17,921 nt of DNA, from contig DYIH01000003.1 in the NCBI GenBank assembly GCA_020723785.1, positions 6,103 to 24,023 of the forward strand. Reading direction: 5' to 3'. Origin of the DNA: Thermaerobacter marianensis. Its GTDB lineage: Bacteria; Bacillota; Sulfobacillia; DYIH01. A program made the translations under genes and the position numbers. Positions 1 to 6,514 of the stretch are shown piece by piece; positions within the stretch are counted from its first letter, which is position 1, and every line of letters starts with the position of its first letter. Below the pieces are notes generated by a model, which worked only from the letters and a program-made list of their open reading frames with translations, had not been told where the DNA came from and did no database searches.

Positions 1-638
1 CGCAGCCGCAGGACCATCTGCCCGGCGTGGGTGCGCACGGTGAACAGCCGCCGGGCCAGGTCCTCATCCGCCTCGACGACCAGGGTCACCCCACCGCCCG
101 CCTGCTGACCCTGCTGCACGTCGGGACGCACCACATCGAGCACCAGCACGCCGGCCAACACGTCCGTCACCAGCCGGTTGTCGTCACCCTTGTAGCCGGT
201 CAGGATGTCCACCCGGTCGCCGACATCCACCCGCCCGGCCACCGCGTCATCCGCCGCCAGCCGCAGGGAGAAGGCCCCCGGCCGGCCGGCGTCGCGCAGG
301 GTCTTGGCCAGCCCGCCGCCGGCCTGGCCCTCCCCGGCCAGGTACTGGGGGACCAACGGCGCGCCGGCCGGCACCAGGGCGCGGGTCAACTGTCCCGCCA
401 ACGGTCCCGGATTGCGAAACACCCGGCGCGGCAGGAGCGCCTCGGGCCGCGGCGCCAACGTCACATCCTCAAGCCGCAGCACCGTGTAGGGCGGGATGTC
501 CCGCGCCGCCACAACGACCATGGCCGTACGTCCCGCCTCGCTGACGTAACTCTGGGCCAGATACACGCCCGCCGCCGTAAAGGCGGCGGCGAGGACGTAC
601 AGCCCGATCTTTGATCGCAACAGGTTACCGATGCCCAA
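1..638 (-). CDS. cpaB: CpaB/RcpC-like Flp pilus assembly protein, partial
   Basis: The frame stays open from a TTG at 638 to the left edge, so the C-terminus is missing (212 complete codons visible). The TTG follows AAAGGAG by 9 nt and overlaps the end of the CpaE-like gene by 14 nt, which points to coupled translation. The product starts with a short basic stretch and one membrane helix (about residues 10-32, with YVLAAAFTAAGVYLA). An SAF-type domain follows: VVVAARDIPPYTVL at about 41-54, then LRLAADDAVAGRVDVGDRVDIL at about 129-150 (given here only to mark its position), the layout seen in CpaB/RcpC proteins. These periplasmic or cell-envelope proteins take part in Tad/Flp pilus assembly. 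The pairing with a CpaE-like gene supports the call. CpaF, TadB and TadC genes would be expected beyond the edge but cannot be seen. Confidence 0.82.
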   Translation of the reverse strand, partial: MGIGNLLRSKIGLYVLAAAFTAAGVYLAQSYVSEAGRTAMVVVAARDIPPYTVLRLEDVTLAPRPEALLPRRVFRNPGPLAGQLTRALVPAGAPLVPQYLAGEGQAGGGLAKTLRDAGRPGAFSLRLAADDAVAGRVDVGDRVDILTGYKGDDNRLVTDVLAGVLVLDVVRPDVQQGQQAGGGVTLVVEADEDLARRLFTVRTHAGQMVLRL

Positions 639-1956
639 CCTGCACCGCTCCTTTCAGCGATTGAATCAAGCTCTGCCCGAACCGCCGCCACAACGCGCCC
701 TCCGCGCTCTCGGCCAGTGCCACCGGCGCGCCGTTCAGCGCGGGCCAGTACAGCCCGGCGTTGTCGCCCAGGGCCAGATGCGGGCTCACTCGCAGCTCGC
801 GCGCCACCGCCTGCACGTCCCGGCCCAAGTCCGGCCGCAGCCGGGTAACCACCAGCGCCCGCGCCGCCTCCGTCCCGACCGACGGGTTCTGCAGCACCAG
901 CCCCAGCCGTTTGACCGACCCCGGCGCCGCGTCGCTGACGAAGACCACCAGGCCGGCTAACCCCAGCCCCATCCTGGCATGCTCGTCGAGGGGATCGGCG
1001 GGCAGATCCAGGACGATGCAGTCATCCTCCAGCCGCAACTGGTGCACCAAGCGGCCCACGACGTCCGCCGGCATGGCCGGCGCTTGTTCCCGCTCCGACA
1101 GGCTCGGCCCCGGCAGAACCCGCACACCCTCCACACCGCCCTGCACCAGGATGGCCGCCGGCGGATCGCCGCGGCGCAGGGCATCCCAGCGGCCGGCCGC
1201 GTACCCCCGCACGCCCAGGGCGTCGGCCAGCGCCGGCGCGCCGAAACACAGGTCGATGGCCGACACCCGCAGCCCCTCCCGCGCCCAGGCCGCCGCCAGA
1301 TTGGCCGCCACCGTCGTCCGGCCGACACCGCCCGAGGCGCCCCAGACCGCCACCACCAGGCCCAGGGCGGGCCGCGGCCCGGACCAGCCCACCGTCGTGC
1401 GCCCGGGCAGCCCGATTTCGATCTTCGGCAATTTGGGCACCGGGAGCGCCGGCAGCGACAGCTTGAGCGTCCGCGGCGCCTGAGACTCCGCCTCGGCGCG
1501 CCCGACAGACGCCGCGCTCTCCGGCACGACCAGTGTCGGCTGGTGGCCCGCCACATCGGCCCAGGTCCGATCGGCCAGGATCGCATCCCGCAACGCTTCT
1601 CGCTCCACCCCGCCGGCCCGATCCGCGTAGACGAAGTTGTACACCCCGCAGGCGATGGCGGCCGCCACCAACGCGCGGCCCTCGTCGTCCTCCGGGCCGG
1701 CCAAGAGGACCACCTTGGCCCCCGGCCACGCCCGCCGCGCAGGCAGCAGCACCTCCCGCGCCGGCACCGACCCCGGCAGGTGCCGGCTCACGACCACCAG
1801 GTCCGGCCGCAGTTCCGCCAGGCGCGCCGGGAGATCGTCCAGCACCTCCACGGCGCCGACCACCTCGAACCCGTCCGCCAGCACCTCGGCCAGGAACGCC
1901 CGCAGGGCCGGCTCCACCGCCGGCCCGACCGCCAGCAGTACCCGCTTTGGCTCCAC
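625..1956 (-). CDS. cpaE: CpaE/TadZ-like receiver plus ParA/MinD ATPase protein
   Basis: The product is about 443 aa. Residues 1-135 form a receiver-like alpha/beta domain (RVLLAVG, then DLVVVSRHLPG, then KVVLLAGPEDDEG). A Pro/Lys-rich linker (about 165-195) leads to a MinD/ParA-type ATPase domain from about 200. The P-loop reads GASGGVGRTT: the usual catalytic Lys is Arg and the signature Lys of deviant Walker A motifs is absent, as in atypical TadZ proteins, so hydrolysis may be weak. CIVLDLPADPL resembles the Walker B region. In Tad/Flp systems CpaE/TadZ positions the pilus machine at the cell pole or membrane. The start is GTG at 1956, 5 nt after GGGGTGG; the in-frame GTG at 1965 would overlap that ribosome-binding site. 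The gene lies just downstream of a hairpin and a 17-bp palindrome (1970-2014), so it probably begins a separately controlled unit. Confidence 0.85.
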   Translation of the reverse strand: MEPKRVLLAVGPAVEPALRAFLAEVLADGFEVVGAVEVLDDLPARLAELRPDLVVVSRHLPGSVPAREVLLPARRAWPGAKVVLLAGPEDDEGRALVAAAIACGVYNFVYADRAGGVEREALRDAILADRTWADVAGHQPTLVVPESAASVGRAEAESQAPRTLKLSLPALPVPKLPKIEIGLPGRTTVGWSGPRPALGLVVAVWGASGGVGRTTVAANLAAAWAREGLRVSAIDLCFGAPALADALGVRGYAAGRWDALRRGDPPAAILVQGGVEGVRVLPGPSLSEREQAPAMPADVVGRLVHQLRLEDDCIVLDLPADPLDEHARMGLGLAGLVVFVSDAAPGSVKRLGLVLQNPSVGTEAARALVVTRLRPDLGRDVQAVARELRVSPHLALGDNAGLYWPALNGAPVALAESAEGALWRRFGQSLIQSLKGAVQVGHR

Positions 1957-1969
1957 GACGCCCACCCCG

Positions 1970-1986
1970 TTATTTTCGTGAAATAA
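1970..1986. promoter_or_regulatory. 17-bp palindromic site, copy 1 (parS/operator-like)
   Basis: TTATTTTCGTGAAATAA on the plus strand, an inverted repeat with arms TTATTT and AAATAA. It is the exact reverse complement of the copy at 8438-8454. It lies immediately upstream of the Shine-Dalgarno sequence of the cpaE-like gene. Its core resembles bacterial parS (TTTCACGTGAAA), so binding by the ParB-like protein of this window is a reasonable inference, but not shown. Confidence 0.7.
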
Positions 1987-1990
1987 GAAA

Positions 1991-2014
1991 GGGGCCGGCC
2001 CATGGACCGACCCC
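1991..2014 (-). terminator. Hairpin upstream of cpaE, terminator or attenuator
   Basis: On the minus strand, an 8-bp stem (GGGGTCGG with CCGGCCCC) closes a TCCATGGG loop and is followed by CTTTCTTATTT. The stem pairs as RNA only on the minus strand, through one U-G wobble; on the plus strand the same position is a C-A mismatch. This favours a function in minus-strand RNA. It could end transcripts from the parAB/coiled-coil genes or act as a leader attenuator for cpaE. A near-identical unit occurs at 14786-14807. Confidence 0.6.
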
Positions 2015-2049
2015 GCCGCTCGTCCTCGTGATCCAATCGACGCGATGCC

Positions 2050-2478
2050 TTAGCCGCTGGCCCGTCGTTCCACCTCGCCAAGGCGTTTTTCCAGGCGATC
2101 CACTCGCCGATCCAACCGCATGATCTCCTTGAAGGCCACGTCCTCGTCCACACGGCGCTGGCGGATCGCCTCAACCAGCCGACGCTCCATATCCAGCATC
2201 TCCGCGTGAATCTGGCTGACTCGCGTTTCCAATCGTTCCTGCCCCTCGCGCAGGCTGCCGACCTCCCGCTGCAGGGCCTCCTGCCCCGCCCGCAGGCTGC
2301 CGACCTCCCGCTGCAGGGCTTCCTGCCCCGCCTGCAGGCTGCCGACCTCCCGCTGCAGGGCTTCCTGCCCCGCCTGCAGGGCCTCCTGCCCCGCCCGCAG
2401 GCTGCCGATCTCCCGCTGCAGGGCCTCCGTCTGCCGCCGCTCCATCGCCTCCAGGTACTCCCGCAATTCCGCGTCCAA
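2050..2478 (-). CDS. Heptad-repeat coiled-coil protein, function unknown
   Basis: A 142-aa soluble protein, almost entirely helical. I chose the TTG at 2478, 6-7 nt after GGAGGTG; the upstream GTG at 2487 overlaps that site. The centre is built from a 14-residue unit, LQREVGSLRAGQEA, repeated four times with one extra single heptad. The last third (ETRVSQIHAEMLDMERRLVEAI, shown only as a landmark, to RLDRRVDRLEKRLGEVERR) continues as an acidic/basic coiled coil. No enzyme motif or membrane segment is visible. It sits 63 nt after the ParB-like gene, so it may be an accessory of partition or a scaffold for the CpaE-like protein downstream. That is inference from position only. Its family is not recognised. 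Confidence 0.75.
   Translation of the reverse strand: MDAELREYLEAMERRQTEALQREIGSLRAGQEALQAGQEALQREVGSLQAGQEALQREVGSLRAGQEALQREVGSLREGQERLETRVSQIHAEMLDMERRLVEAIRQRRVDEDVAFKEIMRLDRRVDRLEKRLGEVERRASG
2254..2430. repeat. 42-bp in-frame tandem repeat inside the coiled-coil gene
   Basis: Copies of the unit beginning GCTGCCGACCTCCCGCTGC start at 2254, 2296, 2338 and 2401. The first three are spaced 42 bp apart; the last interval is 63 bp because of an extra 21-bp half unit. The 42 bp encode two heptads and the 21 bp encode one, so changes in copy number keep both the reading frame and the coiled-coil register. Differences between copies are few, which suggests recent expansion. Confidence 0.9.
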
Positions 2479-2541
2479 CCCGCACACCTCCGCGCATCAC
2501 CCGTCGCTGCCTTTGAGTTCGACGCCCACCGCCCGAACCCT

Positions 2542-4074
2542 TCACGCCTCGCCGACACCGTCGTCTTCGTCGTCCGTGTCCGCCATGGCTTCGTCCACGC
2601 CGAGCGGGTCCTCGTCCGGCTCCGGCTCGACGCCGTACAGCCACGCCACCTGCGCATCATGCAGCCCAACGCCGGCGCCAGGCCAGGCCCACAGGAGCCG
2701 CAGCACCTGTTCGTCGGAGAAGCCTGCGAGGAAAGCCCGCACCGTCGCCGGTTCCACGTCGTCCGTGTCCGCCATGCCGCCATCCAGCCCGTCGACGTCC
2801 GTCTCGATCCCGCAGGCGCGCAGGACATCGGGCCATTTCACCCCGCGCCACGGGACATGGCAGGCCAGGACGACCCAGGTCGCCAGATCCAGGAGATTAT
2901 CCCGGTCCCAGCCCCGCGCCGCCCGGGCCCGGGCCGCCTCGCCGATCCGGCCCAACTCCGCCTGCCGGCGCGCCAGCCCCTCGGCCTCCTGGCGCTTGCG
3001 CAGCTCGCCGTAGAACGCCTCCCGCTTCTTGTAGAAGCACTCGCGGTTGGTGCAGGCATCCACCGGTTCCTCGTGGTGTTCCGCCACGCCGACATAGTGA
3101 TACCGGCAACCCCGGCACTCGGCCGGGTCGAACCCCGCATATTCCAGCAACACGAAGTCCCCCGCCTCGAACTCGGCCAGGCTGACGACCGGCTGCCCGT
3201 CCGCCGCCAGCGCCTGGGCCTTCCGTTCCAACGCCTCCCGCCGGGCCGCTTCCGCAGCCTCCTGCTTGGCTCGCCAGCACGCTTCATCGAGGCACCACCG
3301 CGCATCGCCGCCCCACGCCTTGGACTGCACGGCATGAACGCACCCGTCACAGCCGGCCAGGTCGAACCTTGGACTGCCGCGCCAGCCGTACCAGTTCGTC
3401 AGCGGCATTCCCCGGTCGCCGATGAACGCCTCAATGGCCCGCGGCACGTCCGTCGCCGGCGTCTTCTTGGCCATCAAGTGATGGGCGACCCGGGTCAGGA
3501 ACTCCGGCGAGTTCTCCAATCGCAGGAGCTGCAGGGCGTGCCCGACCGGCAACTCCCCGTCCGACACGTGCCGCCGGACCTCCTCGGGAAGCCGGAGCAG
3601 CCTTAACCGGTTGGCGATGTAAGCCTGGCTCTTGCCCACCTTGGCCGCCAGCTCCGACTGGGTATAGCCCCCGCTCTCCAAGACCCGCTGTAATCCCACG
3701 GCCTCCTCAATCGGATCGAGATCGGCCCGTTGGAGGTTCTCCACCAGCATGGCCTCCAGAGCCTCCTGGGGCGTCAGGTCCCGTACGACCGCGGGTATGG
3801 TGGCCCGCCCGGCAAGCTGCGAGGCTCGCCAGCGACGCTCGCCGGCCACCAGAACGTACCCTCGGCCTGCCGGGTCCGCCACCACCACGACCGGCTGCAG
3901 CACCCCGTGTTCCCGGATCGACAGCGCCAGTTCGTCCAACGACGTCTCGTCGAAGTTCCGGCGCATGTTCTCACCCGGCCGGATGTCGTCCAACGGGATC
4001 TCCCGCAGCCCGTCCATCTCCGTCGAACCGGCCGACCCGCCGAAGAGCACATCAGCGCTCGGCGCCTTGCCCAT
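2542..4074 (-). CDS. parB: ParB/Spo0J-family protein with two Cys4 modules
   Basis: A 510-aa ParB-family protein, longer than the usual 280-300 aa. The N-terminal CTP-binding domain keeps GERRWRAS (78-85) and ENLQR (112-116). A helix-turn-helix, GYTQSELAAKVGKSQAYI, covers about 136-153, so site-specific DNA binding is expected. The C-terminal half is not the standard dimerisation domain. It carries two similar cysteine modules, C242-x2-C245-x15-C261-x4-C266 and C320-x2-C323-x17-C341-x4-C346, probably zinc-binding, and ends in an acidic tail. ATG at 4074 is preceded by GGAAGGTGG and overlaps the parA end by 23 nt, so the pair is translationally coupled. Role: plasmid or element partition with ParA. 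A second role as a KorB-like regulator at the dispersed palindromes is inferred. Confidence 0.9.
   Translation of the reverse strand: MGKAPSADVLFGGSAGSTEMDGLREIPLDDIRPGENMRRNFDETSLDELALSIREHGVLQPVVVVADPAGRGYVLVAGERRWRASQLAGRATIPAVVRDLTPQEALEAMLVENLQRADLDPIEEAVGLQRVLESGGYTQSELAAKVGKSQAYIANRLRLLRLPEEVRRHVSDGELPVGHALQLLRLENSPEFLTRVAHHLMAKKTPATDVPRAIEAFIGDRGMPLTNWYGWRGSPRFDLAGCDGCVHAVQSKAWGGDARWCLDEACWRAKQEAAEAARREALERKAQALAADGQPVVSLAEFEAGDFVLLEYAGFDPAECRGCRYHYVGVAEHHEEPVDACTNRECFYKKREAFYGELRKRQEAEGLARRQAELGRIGEAARARAARGWDRDNLLDLATWVVLACHVPWRGVKWPDVLRACGIETDVDGLDGGMADTDDVEPATVRAFLAGFSDEQVLRLLWAWPGAGVGLHDAQVAWLYGVEPEPDEDPLGVDEAMADTDDEDDGVGEA
2568..2776. repeat. 20-bp direct repeat within the parB-like gene
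   Basis: CGTCGTCCGTGTCCGCCATG occurs at 2568-2587 and again at 2757-2776, 189 bp apart and in the same frame. Both copies encode the peptide MADTDD in the acidic C-terminal part of the ParB-like protein. It may reflect an internal duplication; recombination between the copies would delete 63 residues in frame. Confidence 0.85.
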
Positions 4075-4918
4075 CGTCCACCCACCTTCCGCATTCCGTC
4101 AGCAGTTCCTCCGCCAGCGCGTCGTAGGCGTCCAGCGCCGCCCGGTGACCGGGGTTCCGACTGCGATAGTGGGCCGCCGGCCGGCCGTGCCCGACCGCCT
4201 CCTGCAGCGAGACAGCCTCCCGGACCACCGTGCGGAACACCTGGGACCCGAACCGCTCCCGCGCCGCCTCCAGCACCTCCCGGTCCAGCCCAAGCCGGCC
4301 GTCGAAGCGGTTGGCCAGGATACCCGCCACCCGCAGGCCGGGATTCAAGTGCTTTTTGACCCGTCCGATCATGTTCAGCGTCTCGATCACGCCCTCCGCG
4401 CCGAGGGCGTTGGCCTCGAAGGGCACCACCACCCGATCCGCCGCCGTCAGCCCGTTCAGGGTCAGCACGCCGAGCGCCGGCGGGCAGTCGATGAAGATGT
4501 AACCGTACCGTTCCCGCAACGGTTCGGTCACCTCCCGCAGCCGGCCGTTCGGGTCGATCGGGTCGCCCAGCAGCACCTTCTCCGCCGCCGCCAGGTCGAT
4601 ACCGGCCGGCAGGAGATCCACCCCCCACGGCATTGCGACGATGACCTCATCGGCCGATGCGTCCCCGAACAGCACCTGATTAACCGTCTTCTCCAGGCGC
4701 CGCCAGTCCACCCCCAAGTGCTTGGTCAGATTCGCCTGAGGGTCCATATCGATGAGCAGCACCGGCTCGCCCGTCCGCCGCGCCACCGCCACCCCCAGGT
4801 TGCACACCGTCGTCGTCTTGCCGGCACCGCCCTTGCGGACGGCCACCGCGATGACCATACCCACCCGAGACACCTCCCCACGCCGCTCACGCGGCGCCAA
4901 CGCCACCGACACCGCCAT
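4052..4918 (-). CDS. parA: ParA/Soj-family partition ATPase
   Basis: A 288-aa ParA. It shows the deviant Walker A motif KGGAGKTTT (about 29-37) with the signature lysine, the switch region LLIDMDPQANLT, and the Walker B region IFIDCPPALGVLTLNGL, followed by VVVPFEANALGAEGV. The size and lack of an N-terminal helix-turn-helix resemble Soj and type Ib-like plasmid ParAs. It should bind nucleoid DNA in an ATP-dependent way and move ParB-bound DNA for segregation. I kept the ATG at 4918 because AAGGAG lies 4 nt upstream; the internal ATG at 4858 has only a distant GGAGGTG (12 nt) but would trim a poorly conserved N-terminus. The parB gene overlaps its end. Confidence 0.93.
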   Translation of the reverse strand: MAVSVALAPRERRGEVSRVGMVIAVAVRKGGAGKTTTVCNLGVAVARRTGEPVLLIDMDPQANLTKHLGVDWRRLEKTVNQVLFGDASADEVIVAMPWGVDLLPAGIDLAAAEKVLLGDPIDPNGRLREVTEPLRERYGYIFIDCPPALGVLTLNGLTAADRVVVPFEANALGAEGVIETLNMIGRVKKHLNPGLRVAGILANRFDGRLGLDREVLEAARERFGSQVFRTVVREAVSLQEAVGHGRPAAHYRSRNPGHRAALDAYDALAEELLTECGRWVDDGQGAER

Positions 4919-4964
4919 CCCGCTCCTTCCGCGACCCGCCCCACGGGCGGGTTCATTTCAGGCT

Positions 4965-5183
4965 TCACCCGCCGGTCACGCACGCGCCGTACAGACCGGC
5001 GTAATCCTCCACGGCGACCTCCTGGGGCGGAATCACCTGGTCCAACTCCGCCGGGTCGCCCTCGAAGTTCACCCGCAGGCAATCCCCGCACACGTAGAGC
5101 GGCATGGGCGTCGGCGTGGCCACCAGATCGTTCACCCGGCACAGGCGCCCGCAAAATTCGCAGCTCGTCCACGGTTCCCCCAT
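4965..5183 (-). CDS. Small zinc-ribbon protein, function unknown
   Basis: A 72-aa protein with two CxxC pairs, CEFCGRLC near the N-terminus and CGDC about 25 residues later, which together form a likely zinc ribbon (the extra Cys in GRLC could also contribute). The C-terminal half is acidic (FEGDPAELDQVIPPQE). ATG at 5183 follows GGGGGTG by 7 nt; a GTG at 5192 overlaps that site and is less likely. It lies between spoVG and parA in one apparent operon, downstream of a hairpin that overlaps the spoVG stop. A DNA- or RNA-binding accessory role is possible, but the family is not recognised. Confidence 0.7.
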   Translation of the reverse strand: MGEPWTSCEFCGRLCRVNDLVATPTPMPLYVCGDCLRVNFEGDPAELDQVIPPQEVAVEDYAGLYGACVTGG

Positions 5184-5207
5184 CGCCGACACCCCCGCCG
5201 GCCCAAA

Positions 5208-5229
5208 GGCCGGGGCTTACGCCCCGGCC
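5208..5229 (-). terminator. Hairpin overlapping the spoVG stop codon
   Basis: A perfect 9-bp stem, GGCCGGGGC with GCCCCGGCC, has the loop GTAA on the minus strand; the TAA of this loop is the spoVG stop codon. It is followed by TTTGGG, so the U-tract is short. It could terminate part of the transcripts after spoVG, protect an mRNA 3' end, or set the spoVG to downstream-gene ratio. The next ribosome-binding site starts within about 20 nt. Confidence 0.55.
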
Positions 5230-5537
5230 CCGGCCGCCTTCCGCGACTTGCCGGCCTTGCCCTTGCGGCCCCGGCCGTTGTCGGCCCCTTCGTTGACCAG
5301 GCGATGGTACTCGGCCAACACCATGTCGCTCAGGTCCTGGCGCGCCTCGGCCGTGATCGGGTGGAAGGTGTCCCGATACTCGTCCCCGGCCTTACGCTGC
5401 GGCATGGCCACGAACAGCCCGTTCTCCCCTTCCACCACCTTGATCCCGTGGGCAACGAACGCGTCCCCCAGGACCACCGACGCGAAGGCCTTCACGTTCT
5501 CCCCGTCCACCAGATGCACCCGCACTCCCGTGATCAT
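5217..5537 (-). CDS. spoVG: SpoVG-family nucleic-acid-binding regulator
   Basis: A 106-aa protein whose first 85 residues match SpoVG closely. Landmarks are the N-terminal strand ITGVRVHLV, ASVVLGDAFVAHGIKVVEG, the family hallmark NGLFVAMPQRK, then EYRDTFHPITAEAR and VLAEYHRLVNEG. SpoVG proteins are dimeric site-specific DNA- and RNA-binding regulators, first known from Bacillus sporulation and septation. The tail (about 86-106, GRGRKGKAGKSRKAAGAGA) is basic and should add nucleic-acid affinity. ATG at 5537 is preceded by AAGGAGG at good distance. It is the first convincing gene of the parAB-containing unit; being next to partition genes suggests an element-borne copy rather than the chromosomal housekeeping locus, which is inferred. 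Its Gram-positive distribution is a main clue to the host. Confidence 0.93.
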   Translation of the reverse strand: MITGVRVHLVDGENVKAFASVVLGDAFVAHGIKVVEGENGLFVAMPQRKAGDEYRDTFHPITAEARQDLSDMVLAEYHRLVNEGADNGRGRKGKAGKSRKAAGAGA

Positions 5538-5810
5538 CTGCCACTCCTCCTTAACGTAGGCATCTTCCCGGGCCTCTCACCCCGACTGTCCTCGCTGTAC
5601 CGCTCACTGCTCACTCCGGCTGCCGACCGGTCCCACCGCACGTCTCGCAGGTCCGCCTCGGGCCACCATCGTCCGGATACACCCGGATACCGAACCCTCC
5701 GCAAATGGAACCACTCCCGGGGGCCTGTCATCGCCGGCGCGTCTAACCTCCGCGTCTCCCGCTCACCCCCACCGCGCTATGCACTTGCCAAGGTTCCCGC
5801 TTGACTGCAA
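5538..5810. other. Leader region upstream of spoVG with a possible CxxCGGTG peptide
   Basis: About 270 bp with no convincing gene. No good sigma-70-type promoter was recognised, so the spoVG-parAB promoter is not located. One minus-strand frame from GTG 5682 to TGA 5611 encodes 23 residues containing RTCETCGGTGRQ, which resembles half of a zinc-knuckle (CxxCxGxG). The frame stays open back to about 5728, with ICGGFG upstream, but offers no earlier standard start. It could be a decayed or very small gene. The repeated octamer GTATCCGG occurs twice within 20 bp near 5673-5690 on the minus strand. Confidence 0.35.
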
Positions 5811-5982
5811 CCCCCCTCGGGGCGAGCCCCAGGGGGGCCAGGGGGGCGCGGGCGGCGCAGCGCCCCCCGGTGGCCCAAGCCGCGCAGGCACAGGGGGCGC
5901 GAAGCGCCAGCCGGGGCCGGGAGGGATAATTGGAGGGGACCCGCCCGACAGGGTGGGGCGGAGGCCGTTTATGCTCACGGCC
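5811..5982. repeat. GC-rich hairpin cluster with G-runs
   Basis: Four inverted repeats occur in about 170 bp: CCCCCCT/AGGGGGG enclosing GGGG-CGAG-CCCC (5811-5837); a perfect 9-bp pair GGGGGGCGC/GCGCCCCCC with a 10-nt spacer (5841-5868); GGCGC-GAA-GCGCC (5896-5908); and GGCCGT/ACGGCC with an 8-nt loop (5963-5982). Plus-strand G-runs at 5819, 5832, 5841 and 5850 could also form a G-quadruplex. No convincing gene covers the stretch. It belongs to the structured region suspected of origin function. Confidence 0.6.
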
Positions 5983-6039
5983 CCCGGCGGCCCTTGCCGA
6001 AGCGGCGGGCCAGGCCACAATGGGCAAGCCCGAGGGGGG

Positions 6040-6105
6040 TTCATGAAATAAAGGAAGGCAACCCGGCCGGGTTGCCCACCACGAGGATTTATTTTCGTAA
6101 AATAG
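6040..6105. repeat. Motif-hairpin-motif unit between rep and spoVG
   Basis: A degenerate palindrome copy (TTCATGAAATAA, 6040-6051) and a fuller copy (TTATTTTCGTAAAATAG, 6089-6105) flank a perfect 20-bp palindrome, GGCAACCCGGCCGGGTTGCC (6057-6076). Read on the minus strand, hairpin then TTCCTTTATTTC repeats the hairpin-plus-palindrome order seen at 1970-2014 and 14766-14807. No gene start follows here, so this unit is less likely to be a simple operator and could be a centromere-like or terminator element. Confidence 0.6.
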
Positions 6106-6491
6106 AACCTGGAGTCGACAGACTCACCTTGAGCCTCTGGCGTGTCCGGCGGGTGCCGCCAGGTCGGCCGGGCCGGCGTGGGCACAGCCCCGTCCGGACG
6201 GACGCCTGGGGCGAACGCCGGTCACGCCTGCCTTTCCGGCGCCGCGTTGGTGCCCGCCTCCCAGGCACGAACGCGGCGTTTCCCCGCTCAGCGGCGGACC
6301 TCGAGGGTCAGCCGCCGGCCACGGTCCGGCGCCTTTGGCCGCTCCGCGCGGACCGATGGCCGGCCAACCTCTCCAGCGGGCCCTACGCGCTTCACGGGCC
6401 GGGCCGCCCTCAATGGGCCGCCCGGCCACCCGTTGACGCACCCAACCCTCTCTGCGAGTACCCAGCCCTCCGTTTATTCACTCATGTCTCC
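6106..6491. other. Non-coding stretch, no clear element
   Basis: About 385 bp of GC-rich sequence. The open frames over it are low-complexity Arg/Gly/Pro translations with no recognisable domain and no good ribosome-binding site. Short inverted repeats are present (GAGTC-GACA-GACTC at 6112-6125 and CCGTCCGGACGG at 6191-6202). I see nothing else to support a function. Confidence 0.5.
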
Positions 6492-6514
6492 AACGTTTGT
6501 GTTTTTGTCTTTGC

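Noticed and set aside
2254..2430. CRISPR array, because of regular direct repeats
   Set aside because: Repeats are contiguous, in frame in a coiled-coil gene and without unique spacers.
5534..5731. A 65-aa minus-strand frame whose stop overlaps the spoVG ATG
   Set aside because: The ATGA overlap is attractive, but the start has no ribosome-binding site at usable distance, and the residues are Arg/Trp-rich without a recognisable motif.
27..5804. Long plus-strand open frames opposite cpaB, cpaE, parB and parA
   Set aside because: They are Arg/Pro/His/Gln-rich, lack domains and ribosome-binding sites, and lie opposite well-supported genes; this is typical of GC-rich antisense frames.
5763..6185. 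A 140-aa minus-strand frame across the GC hairpins and palindrome copies
   Set aside because: It is Pro/Gly low-complexity and translates structured repeats; no domain or start signal supports it.
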